A DNA stretch of 64,000 nt, from the NCBI GenBank assembly GCA_023428245.1, contig JAEYYX010000069.1, forward strand, positions 1-64,000, read 5' to 3'. Both the position numbers and the translations under genes were made by a program. This DNA is from Pseudomonadota bacterium (GTDB lineage: Bacteria > Myxococcota_A > Polyangia > Polyangiales > Polyangiaceae). The notes under the pieces were generated by a model. That model was not told the DNA's origin and did not search any database. It saw only the letters and a program-made list of their open reading frames with translations. This document shows positions 51,337 to 58,940 of this stretch, piece after piece (position 1 is the stretch's first letter; each line of letters starts with the position of its first letter).

Positions 51337-53214
51337 ATGAGTCGACCCGCTGCGCTCCGGCGCATTTTCTCGCACCCGAAGGTCCTGTTCGAGAGAAACC
51401 TGGGGCGGCTCTCCGGCACGGCGTTTTCGCTCTTGGCGCGCAGGCCCCGAACCTCAGGAGAAAGAGCAAGCCCCGCCTGGGCTGGCCAGAAACTGGCGCG
51501 GCCCTCCGAGAAGACGAAGCCGCCGCTTGGCTGGCCGCGAACGACGGATTCCCTGTGCCCCGAGTGCGTCAAGGCCGCGCGGGAGGCTGTGGTCTCTGGG
51601 GAGATGGATCTGAATAGCTTTCTTCATTCTCATCCCGGCCTGATCAAGGCGGAGATTGTCGCGCGCGACGGGCAGGTGGTGATGAAGAAGACCTGCCCGG
51701 TGCATGGGGAGATCGAAGATTTGTTGTCGATCGATGAGAAGTTCCTCGCGCGAATCGAGGGGCTCTTCCCGGGACGCGATCTGACGGGGCTTCGCACGAA
51801 CCTGCGCGAGCACGGCCCGAGCTCGATCCAGTACGGGCGCGGCTCGGTGCTCACTGTCGATCTTACGAATCGCTGCAACATGATGTGCGATCCGTGCTTC
51901 ATGGACGCCAATCAAGTCGGCTACGTCCACGAGCTCAGCCTCGACGAGGTCAAGAAGCTCCTCGACGATTCGCTCACGATCAAGCCGCGTCGCCAGCTCA
52001 GCGTCCAATTTTCCGGCGGTGAACCTACGCTCCACCCTGACTTCCTCGAGGCTGTTCGCTACGCGCGTCAGGTAGGCTATTTCTCAGTGCAATGCGCTTC
52101 GAACGGCATCAAGTTTGCCGAGTCCCTTGAGTACGCGAAAGAAGCCAGACGGGCCGGGCTTCGGCTCTGTTACTTGCAGTTTGATGGGGTCACGAACGAA
52201 GCGAACAGTCACCGTAAGGTCGGCAATTTGTTCGACGTGAAGCTCAGGGCCATCGATCACCTCGCCCAGGCAGGCATCGACGTCGTGCTCGTGGTGACGG
52301 TTGTGCGCGGGGTGAACGATGACCAGGTAGGTTCTGTTGTTCAGTTCGCCATCGACAATATCGACAAGGTGACAGTCGTTTCGTTCCAGCCCGTGAGCTT
52401 CACCGGACGCGACGAAGACATCAGCGCAGAGGAACGCAGCGAGAAGCGCTACACGCTGAGCCACCTCGCCCACGACGTGAGCCGCCAGCTCGGCGTGACG
52501 GAACCGGGGCGCGATTGGTTCCCGCTCAGCTCGATGAACCCGCTGTCGGATGTCGTCGATCTTCTGCAAAATCCTGCCGAAAAGTTCGGCGCACTGAACT
52601 GCGGCTGCCACCCAAATTGTGGCATCGGCACCATCCTGCTCGTCAACAAGAAGACGCGCGAGACGGTCCCGCTCGCGGAGTTCCTCGACATCGAACAAGT
52701 CCTCAAAGACTTCACGACCATCGCTGAGGTGAGCGAAGGACGTACGGAACGCTACGCGATGATGGCGCTCTCTCTCTTTAAGAACTTCCGCCCCGATCGC
52801 GCGCCCAGCGGCTACAGCGCATTCGAGATGATCCGTCAGGCGATGAGCCAAATGGGCGCGAAAGGGAAGAAGGTCGGAGATAGCGAGGGAGACGCGCAAC
52901 AGTTCGAGTGGCGCTTTCTGTTCGTCGCCGGCATGTGGTTCCAAGACGTCTTCAACTACGACTTCCGCCGCACCGAGATGTGCATCATCCCCTACGCCAC
53001 CCAGCTCGGCGAGGTCAGCTTCTGCGCTTACAATACGGGCGTCGGCTTTCGCCAGGTCGTCGAGAAGATGTTCCAGACCGCGAGCGTCGCCGAGTGGTAC
53101 AAGAAGTACGGGCGGCATCCGGTTTACGCCAAGGGCCGCGATCTGCCTCTGCCGCCCGGTGAGCCCGACGTGATTGTGCGACAGCGTCGTCGGCTCCCGC
53201 TCGCGATGAACTAG
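51337..53214 (+). CDS. Radical SAM enzyme of the tetraether-synthase (Tes/MJ0619) type
   Basis: The 625-residue protein has the radical SAM cluster motif C180-x3-C184-x2-C187 and 'QFSGGEPTLHPD' (226-235) for SAM binding. An N-terminal rubredoxin-like pair C74-x2-C77 is completed by C120 and H123 ('KTCPVHGE'). Further Cys residues are C422, C424 and C428 ('CGCHPNCG') and C549 with C563 ('FCAYNTG'), placed where archaeal Tes-type proteins have auxiliary cluster ligands. Tes couples two lipid tails by C-C bonds to form membrane-spanning lipids. A bacterial homologue could do this with fatty-acyl chains, or have another role. The first ~70 residues are a basic extension. It is convergent with luxC; stops are 135 bp apart. 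Confidence 0.8.
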   Translation: MSRPAALRRIFSHPKVLFERNLGRLSGTAFSLLARRPRTSGERASPAWAGQKLARPSEKTKPPLGWPRTTDSLCPECVKAAREAVVSGEMDLNSFLHSHPGLIKAEIVARDGQVVMKKTCPVHGEIEDLLSIDEKFLARIEGLFPGRDLTGLRTNLREHGPSSIQYGRGSVLTVDLTNRCNMMCDPCFMDANQVGYVHELSLDEVKKLLDDSLTIKPRRQLSVQFSGGEPTLHPDFLEAVRYARQVGYFSVQCASNGIKFAESLEYAKEARRAGLRLCYLQFDGVTNEANSHRKVGNLFDVKLRAIDHLAQAGIDVVLVVTVVRGVNDDQVGSVVQFAIDNIDKVTVVSFQPVSFTGRDEDISAEERSEKRYTLSHLAHDVSRQLGVTEPGRDWFPLSSMNPLSDVVDLLQNPAEKFGALNCGCHPNCGIGTILLVNKKTRETVPLAEFLDIEQVLKDFTTIAEVSEGRTERYAMMALSLFKNFRPDRAPSGYSAFEMIRQAMSQMGAKGKKVGDSEGDAQQFEWRFLFVAGMWFQDVFNYDFRRTEMCIIPYATQLGEVSFCAYNTGVGFRQVVEKMFQTASVAEWYKKYGRHPVYAKGRDLPLPPGEPDVIVRQRRRLPLAMN

Positions 53215-53349
53215 AAACACGTCTCAGAAAGCGCCCCACCGAAACTCTCGTCCCCCTCGAGGGCGAGCGGACGTGAGCTCTCGACGTATTCTCCTGAGAT
53301 CTGCTCGACGTTCCCTGTGTTCTTTGTGCGCATCTCTCTGAGACGCGCT

Positions 53350-54441
53350 CTAGTCTCCGATGATCTCAGGGCGGATCCCGGAGCGCAGGTCGACGGGACC
53401 GTCCAGAGGCGGCCTTTGCAGCTCACCGAACGCGACAATGCGTCGCTCTCCGATCGCCTCACGGAGTAGACCTGGCAAATGGGGTTGTCCGTGGTGGGCG
53501 ACGGCGGTCAGGGCAGGGCCGAGTTCTTTGAGCCGGTCGAGGGCCGCTTGGGTGCGGGTGATGTGGAGATGGCGTCCGATGGGCGGGACGATGAGGCGTT
53601 CCGGTTCCGGATCGAGGGTGACAGAGCCGCGTCCCGCTGAAAGCAGGCCGCCGACATATTCAAAGGTCATCAGGTATCGCTTCTCGGCCGCGGCCTCTTC
53701 CGGGCTGAGCGTTCCGCGCGGGACCTGGTCTTCGGCGTCGTCGAGAGCCCTTTGCAGTCGTGCTTGGAAGTCATGAGCGAAATCTTCGGATCCCTGTAGG
53801 AGCAAGATGCGAGGACTTAAGCAGCCCCTTTGGTCGAAGAGGATGATGTCGGTCGTGAGATCGCAGGCGAGCTGATCGAGTTCCTCATCGGACGCTTCAA
53901 TCAGTGGCTCGAAGAGAACAGCTGTGGCCATGCCACTGCCGTGAGCGTGGAGGCGCGCACCGTGCGGGAGACTTTTTCTCAGTTCATTGAGAGTGCTGTC
54001 GTGGGCGTAAGCCCACACGTGGTCGCCTGGTTCGACCTCGAGCTCCCAGACGAGCTCAAAAGCCCCATCGGACCCCTCCGCGAGCAAACGCGCCATGGTC
54101 TGTGCTCGCCGCGACGCGCGCACCTGGCACGACTGCCCCTGAAGGATCCCGATCAAGATCGCCCGGTAAGCGGCGACGAAGACGTTCGCTGAGAGAAGGA
54201 CGTGACTTCGCTCCGACGACGGAAGCCGCGCACCGAGCTGAAGAATGGTCGCGCGGCTTGCCTCATGTTCGAGAGAGAAGAGGAGCGCGAGGTCGACGTT
54301 CTCGGGAGAAAGGCCTGTTTCTTCGGCAAGCTCTCGCCGCGCGCGCTTTCCGAGTTCCGTAGAACCGTCGGCGATGAGCTCCGCGGCGCGGGCGAGAGCA
54401 AAGGCGCGCGCAGCTTGTTCTTCAGTGACGCGGCGACTCAA
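53350..54441 (-). CDS. luxC-like: LuxC-family acyl-CoA / acyl-protein reductase
   Basis: LuxC reduces activated fatty acids to aldehydes with NADPH. The 363-residue protein starts at TTG 54441, which overlaps the luxE TGA (TTGA) and has an excellent GGAGGAGG Shine-Dalgarno within the luxE end. It shows the aldehyde-dehydrogenase-like LuxC pattern: 'SANVFVAAYRAILIGILQGQ', 'ELEVEPGDHVWAYAHDSTLN', 'HGSGMATAVLFEP' and the catalytic Cys C207 in 'ILFDQRGCLSP'. The C-terminal half contains 'TRTQAALDRL'. V. harveyi LuxC has ~480 residues, so this one is short. No luciferase genes accompany it. Confidence 0.85.
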   Translation of the reverse strand: MSRRVTEEQAARAFALARAAELIADGSTELGKRARRELAEETGLSPENVDLALLFSLEHEASRATILQLGARLPSSERSHVLLSANVFVAAYRAILIGILQGQSCQVRASRRAQTMARLLAEGSDGAFELVWELEVEPGDHVWAYAHDSTLNELRKSLPHGARLHAHGSGMATAVLFEPLIEASDEELDQLACDLTTDIILFDQRGCLSPRILLLQGSEDFAHDFQARLQRALDDAEDQVPRGTLSPEEAAAEKRYLMTFEYVGGLLSAGRGSVTLDPEPERLIVPPIGRHLHITRTQAALDRLKELGPALTAVAHHGQPHLPGLLREAIGERRIVAFGELQRPPLDGPVDLRSGIRPEIIGD

Positions 54442-55628
54442 AGCTTTCCTCCTCCGAGCAAGCTCTCGTAGGTCAGGCTGCAGCCGCGGGGGGGAGCCGC
54501 GGGGGCGCGACCGAGAAGCTGAATTCCGCCGTCCACCTCTAAAATGCGGTCTTCTGTGAGCACGGTCAGACAAGAGTCGATGTTGCCGAGATCGATGAAC
54601 GCGGCGAGCCCTGGAGTTCCCTCTGGGACGCGGGCGTGCGTCACAGGATCGACGGCGAGCACGCGGAGCCAGGGAGGAGCGTGGTAAAGGCTCGAGCGCC
54701 CCAGGCGCGGGAACCAAGCGCTCCTTGGATCGTCCTTTTTTCCTGAAGTCCAGGCTTCGTAGAGCTGGCTCGTGAGCTCGGTCATTCCATACTCGCCGAG
54801 AACTTGTTCCGGCTCTGCGGAGAACGCTCGCGCGATCCGCCCCCGGATCTCTTGCTCCGGAACTTCCCGCACGCGCCCTTTGAAGCCGCCGGTGATCATG
54901 AGGCGGACTTCGGGGGCCGGGGGGAGCTGTTCGTCGCCGAGGGCTTCGAGCAGAGCGACGTAAGCGAAGCTCGTTCCGAGCACGACGAGAGGCTCTTGGC
55001 GATGGCACGCGAGGCGCACGGCGCGCCGGAGTCCTTCGATATCGACGCCGCGAGGCCCAACCAGAAAGCGTCCTGCAGAGTCGAGCTCGGCCGGGACCGG
55101 ATCGGTGCTCAGGCTGCGTCCGTCGATCTCACGCATGAAGAGTTCCATCATGTACGTGAGAGAAGAGGTGGGCTGGGGGCCTGGCTTTGGCTCTGCGAGC
55201 GCGATGATGATGGGTCGGGCGCTGAGACCTCGGAAGAGGGTTACGCGCGCGAGTAGAAGCGCCAAATGGTCGTAGGTCGAAAGGGTGCGCGTCGGGTGGA
55301 CGCCGGTTTCGCGCTTTGTGGTTCCGCTCGTCTGAAAGCGCGCCACATCGAGCTCTGCCGGGTATGCTGCGACGCGGGTGAGCCGAAAGACCTCGGCCGG
55401 AACGAGAGGAAGCTCTTCGAGAGAGCTCGGAGGAGTCTGGGTCAAGCGATCGAGTCCCGGACATTCTTGGCGCTGAAAGGCCGCGATCGAGAGGGCTAGC
55501 TCGTCGAAGGATTCGGGGGGCGCCGCACCTTCGACGACATTGGACGCAAAGGCTCGCACCCGCGCATGGAGCAACTCGCTCTGTTCGAGGGCGCGAGGGC
55601 GCATGACGCGCGCAATCGGATCCGTCAT
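54438..55628 (-). CDS. luxE-like: LuxE-family acyl-protein synthetase
   Basis: LuxE adenylates fatty acids and holds them as a thioester on its own Cys before passing them to LuxC. The 396-residue protein has the adenylation motif 'FQTSGTTKRETGVHPTRTLS', 'GEYGMTELTSQLYEAW' and the C-terminal 'LGRAPAAPPRGCSL', whose Cys (about residue 383) is in the position of the acylated Cys of LuxE. The ATG at 55628 overlaps the aminotransferase stop (ATGA) and the stop overlaps the luxC start, so three proteins are translated together. PaaK-like ligases are more distant relatives. Confidence 0.88.
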   Translation of the reverse strand: MTDPIARVMRPRALEQSELLHARVRAFASNVVEGAAPPESFDELALSIAAFQRQECPGLDRLTQTPPSSLEELPLVPAEVFRLTRVAAYPAELDVARFQTSGTTKRETGVHPTRTLSTYDHLALLLARVTLFRGLSARPIIIALAEPKPGPQPTSSLTYMMELFMREIDGRSLSTDPVPAELDSAGRFLVGPRGVDIEGLRRAVRLACHRQEPLVVLGTSFAYVALLEALGDEQLPPAPEVRLMITGGFKGRVREVPEQEIRGRIARAFSAEPEQVLGEYGMTELTSQLYEAWTSGKKDDPRSAWFPRLGRSSLYHAPPWLRVLAVDPVTHARVPEGTPGLAAFIDLGNIDSCLTVLTEDRILEVDGGIQLLGRAPAAPPRGCSLTYESLLGGGKL

Positions 55629-56935
55629 TGCGCCTCTCGTCGCTCCTCGAGGGCGCAGCGGAGAGCTTCGGCGAGAGACTCCAAATACTCCCCTTCGATG
55701 GTGAGCGGAGGCGTCAGGATCAAGACGTCCCTTTGTCCACCGCCCGTTGTCGTCATAAAGCCCCGCTCGAGGAGGCGCTGTCTGAGTCCGGAAGCGCCCC
55801 CTGCTGCGAGTCCGACCTCGAGACCCACCATGAGCCCGCGTCCACGCAGCTTGATGCCGGGGAACTCTTCGGTGAGGGGCTCGAGAAGCTCCATCAGCCG
55901 CGCGCCTTTGTTTAGGCTCTCTTGCGAGAGCTGATCGCGCTCCAGGATCTCGAGAGTACGAAGCGCGACAGCGGCGGAGAGTGACGCTCCCGCGAAGGTC
56001 GAGGTGTGCACGACCTCCTCCGGTCGGCTCCAGTTTTCCATGAGGCTCTTGGGACCAAGGCACACGCTCACGGGAAGTCCGCCGCCGAGGCCCTTGCCGA
56101 GACAAATCAGGTCAGGGATCGCGCCGTCTCGGACTGAGCTGAGCCAAGCGCCCGAGCGTCCGAGGCCCGTCCAGATCTCATCGGCGATGGCGAGAGCTCC
56201 CCGGGAGTGGGCGAGCTCAAAGAGGACTGTGAGAAAGCCAGCGGGCGGAACCACGACTCCGCCGCGCCCGAGAATCGGTTCGATGAGCACCGCGCCGATG
56301 CTGTCGTCGATGAGCTCACGAGCCGAGCGCAGCGATTGTTCGCCGTCCCCCTCCGGATAGGGAGCGACGCGGACATGGGGCGAGAGCTGCGCCAGAAAGG
56401 GCGTGCGATAACTTTGGCGGAGGTCCGAGTGCGCCAGTGGGCCGTAGGAGAGGCCGTGATAGGAGCCTGAGAAGGTGAGCACGCCGGGGCGCCCCGTCGC
56501 GAGCAGTGCCGTCTTGAGCGCAGCGGTGATGGCGTCGGCGCCACTGAGTCCGAGAAGTCCCGTCGCATCGCCGCACGGGTGGAGCTCGGTGAGCTTTTCG
56601 AGAAGCTCGATCTTCTTCGTGCTTGGCGAGAGGTCGCCGAGCGCCTGCCAGAGCTCGGCGCTCTGCTCGGCGAGGACCTTTTTGAGCCCCGGATGCGCAT
56701 GTCCGAGCAGGAGTGCGCCGAAGCCAGCGGCGAAGTCGACGTAACGATTCCCATCGGCACAATAGACGTTCGCCGCGCGTCCGCGCTCGAACACGACCGA
56801 GTCGAAGGGCTGTCCGTCCGGAGCCTTCGGTCCCATCGGCGCCGCTTGGGCGCGGTGACGCGCGGACCAAGCGCGGGAGTTTGGGCCCGGCGGAGGGACC
56901 CGGACGTCCGGCGGCTCGGTCTTGAATTCCAACAT
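55625..56935 (-). CDS. Class III PLP aminotransferase
   Basis: The 436-residue fold-type I aminotransferase has 'YVDFAAGFGALLLGHAHPGL', 'GLSGADAITAALKTALLATG' and 'GSYHGLSYG'. The PLP-binding Asp is D252 in 'ADEIWTGLGRSG' and the Schiff-base Lys is K281 in 'CLGKGLGGGLP'. Class III enzymes often use terminal amino groups or aldehydes (GABA, acetylornithine, glutamate-semialdehyde, taurine). It is the first gene of a tightly coupled operon with luxE and luxC, so a fatty aldehyde or an omega-aldehyde is a plausible amino acceptor. The exact substrate is unknown. Confidence 0.88.
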   Translation of the reverse strand: MLEFKTEPPDVRVPPPGPNSRAWSARHRAQAAPMGPKAPDGQPFDSVVFERGRAANVYCADGNRYVDFAAGFGALLLGHAHPGLKKVLAEQSAELWQALGDLSPSTKKIELLEKLTELHPCGDATGLLGLSGADAITAALKTALLATGRPGVLTFSGSYHGLSYGPLAHSDLRQSYRTPFLAQLSPHVRVAPYPEGDGEQSLRSARELIDDSIGAVLIEPILGRGGVVVPPAGFLTVLFELAHSRGALAIADEIWTGLGRSGAWLSSVRDGAIPDLICLGKGLGGGLPVSVCLGPKSLMENWSRPEEVVHTSTFAGASLSAAVALRTLEILERDQLSQESLNKGARLMELLEPLTEEFPGIKLRGRGLMVGLEVGLAAGGASGLRQRLLERGFMTTTGGGQRDVLILTPPLTIEGEYLESLAEALRCALEERREAQ

Positions 56936-56946
56936 AGGCGCGCGCC

Positions 56947-56955
56947 TCTATAGCA
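56947..56955 (-). promoter_or_regulatory. Extended -10 element upstream of the aminotransferase-luxE-luxC operon
   Basis: On the minus strand TGC-TATAGA matches an extended -10 (TGn-TATAAT type). It lies only 12 bp from the ATG at 56935, so transcripts would be leaderless or nearly so. No good -35 was seen. Confidence 0.4.
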
Positions 56956-57011
56956 TCTCGGAATCAGGGCGGTGCGCTCTTCCGCCGACCTCCGGGACCT
57001 CTCGGCTTCGT

Positions 57012-57917
57012 TCAGAGACAGACGCGGTTTCGCCCACCGCGCTTGGCTTCGTAGAGTTTCTGGTCCGCGGCGGCGATCAGCTCGGCTCCCGTCATCTTCG
57101 GAGCGAGGGCTGCTCCGCCCATCGACATGGTCACGGCGATACGCTCACCCTGGAAGACGAAGTCGTGGGCCTCGATTCGCATGCGCAGAGTCTCGGCGAG
57201 CTGGCGCGCCCCTTCGAGGGAGGTCTCGGGGAGCACGAGCGCGAACTCCTCGCCACCGTAACGCGCGAACACCTCATCCCTCCGGATTCGCTCCGAGATG
57301 ACACGGGCGAGCTCGCGGAGGACGTGGTCGCCCGCGAGGTGTCCGTAGCGGTCGTTGATGCTCTTGAAGTGATCGATGTCGAACATGAGCACGCTGAGGT
57401 CGCGTGTATGCCGGCGAGCCCGCGTTACCTCACGGTCCAGAGCCTCGACCAGGTGCCTTTTGTTGTAGATCTGCGTGAGACCATCCATGATGGTCATCCG
57501 GTAGATCTCCTCGTGGTACTTGGCTTCGGCGTCCGCGCCGGAGAGGAACTTCAGGATGGTCGGGCCGATCTTGATGCGGTCGCCGTTGTCCAGGCGTGCC
57601 TCGGCTTCGACCTGCTCCTCGTTCACGTAGGTGCCGTTGGTGCTCCTGTCGTCGACGATGTACCAACTCCCGGGGCCGCGGCGCTCGAGGTGCGCGTGGC
57701 GTCGGCTCACGCTGTCGCCTTCTAGGATCAGGTGGCTGTCGTTTCCGCGCCCGATGCGCAAGACGGGCTGTTCGAGAACGATACGCTTTCCGAGCAGAGC
57801 AGGCTCGGTCGTATAGATGACAACGAGGCACTCGGCTGTCGTGTTCGTCTCCGGCATGGCCGGCTGGACGACTTCCGTCACTCGAGTCTTCTCGTCTTGT
57901 TCGTTCTGCTCGCTCAA
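57012..57917 (-). CDS. FHA-GGDEF diguanylate cyclase
   Basis: The protein has an FHA domain ('VLRIGRGNDSHLILEGDSVS', 'IVDDRSTNGTYVNEEQVEAE') and a GGDEF domain with 'MFDIDHFKSINDRYGHLAGD' and the active site GGEEF. The inhibitory-site position reads RRDE rather than RxxD, so feedback by c-di-GMP may be lost. The start is uncertain: TTG 57917 has an AAGAGGG Shine-Dalgarno (301 residues), an ATG at 57857 gives a minimal protein and an ATG at 58037 a longer one. It sits between the ABC-2 exporter and the aminotransferase-luxE-luxC operon on the same strand. Confidence 0.9.
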   Translation of the reverse strand: MSEQNEQDEKTRVTEVVQPAMPETNTTAECLVVIYTTEPALLGKRIVLEQPVLRIGRGNDSHLILEGDSVSRRHAHLERRGPGSWYIVDDRSTNGTYVNEEQVEAEARLDNGDRIKIGPTILKFLSGADAEAKYHEEIYRMTIMDGLTQIYNKRHLVEALDREVTRARRHTRDLSVLMFDIDHFKSINDRYGHLAGDHVLRELARVISERIRRDEVFARYGGEEFALVLPETSLEGARQLAETLRMRIEAHDFVFQGERIAVTMSMGGAALAPKMTGAELIAAADQKLYEAKRGGRNRVCL

Positions 57918-58178
57918 ACGGGCCCTCTTCGTCTCGACCGTCTCGGCAAACTTTGGACTCCGCGATCCCGAGAGGAGGCGGAGCAGTCCTGGCCGGTCAA
58001 TTGAAACCAGTTTCCCTCGAAAACACCACAGCTTCAAGCGTCCCGGCCGGAAGCCATCGTTTCAGGCAGGCGGGGCTTGCGAGTCTCGGCGGGTAACCCT
58101 GTGCGGTAAGGTAGACTGCCCCGGCCGGAGCGGAAAGATCTTCTGTGGCGCGCGAGAGTTCCACGCGCCTGAGCTCAC

Positions 58179-58940
58179 TCATTGTCGAATGCGGTAACCG
58201 GTGTCGAGCAGCCACAAGACGAGAGCAAGGCAAGCGCCGCCGAAGGCCGCGAGAAGCCCCAGGCTCAAGGTCGGCCCGAGATCTCCCTGCCCGTAGAAGC
58301 TGTAGCGGAAACCGCTCATCAAATAGACGACCGGGTTGAAGAGCGTGAGCGTTCGAAACGGCTCCGGAAGCATCTGAATCGAGTAAAAACTTCCGCCCAA
58401 GAAGGCGAGTGGCGTCACGATCAGCGCGGGCACAATCTGCATCTTCTCCCATCCGTCTGCCCAGAGACCGATCGAAAAACCGAGGAGGCTGAACGAAACG
58501 GATGTCAGAAGCAGGAAGACCACCATCCACAGCGGGTGTTCGATTGAATACGAAACAAACAATCGGGCCGTGAGCATGATGATCAGGCCCAAAATGAAGG
58601 ACTTCGTCGCTGCCGCCCCTACATAGCCGAGCACTATATCGAGGCTCGAGATCGGCGCCGAGAGCACCTCGTAAATCGTCCCCGAAAAGCGCGGCATGTA
58701 GATGCCGAAGGAGGCATTCGAGACGCTCTCAGTGAGCACGGAGAGCATCGTGAGACCTGGCACAATGAATGCGCCGTAAGGAACGCCGTCGATCGCTTCG
58801 ATCCGAGAACCGATCGCGGACCCGAAGACGACGAAGTAGAGCGACGTCGAGAGTACAGGTGTCAGGATGCTCTGGGCGATGGTGCGAAACCAACGCGCCA
58901 TTTCGAAGCGGTAGATGGCAATGATCGCTCGCGTGTTCAC
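58179..58940 (-). CDS. ABC-2 type transporter permease
   Basis: The 253-residue protein has six predicted membrane helices and the ABC-2 permease pattern: 'SILTPVLSTSLYFVVFGSAI', 'FIVPGLTMLSVLTESVSNAS', 'SGTIYEVLSAPISSLDIVLG' and 'LTLFNPVVYLMSGFRYSFYG'. Its start overlaps the stop of the ATPase gene by four bases, so they form one exporter. Close relatives of this size (YadH/YadG type) are of unknown substrate; others export drugs, polysaccharide precursors or lipids. The linked aminotransferase-luxE-luxC genes suggest a lipid-like product as one possibility. Confidence 0.9.
   Translation of the reverse strand: MNTRAIIAIYRFEMARWFRTIAQSILTPVLSTSLYFVVFGSAIGSRIEAIDGVPYGAFIVPGLTMLSVLTESVSNASFGIYMPRFSGTIYEVLSAPISSLDIVLGYVGAAATKSFILGLIIMLTARLFVSYSIEHPLWMVVFLLLTSVSFSLLGFSIGLWADGWEKMQIVPALIVTPLAFLGGSFYSIQMLPEPFRTLTLFNPVVYLMSGFRYSFYGQGDLGPTLSLGLLAAFGGACLALVLWLLDTGYRIRQ

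Noticed and set aside
53350..56935. Bioluminescence (lux) operon
   Set aside because: Only LuxC- and LuxE-type genes are present; no luciferase subunit or LuxD-type thioesterase gene is found anywhere in the window.
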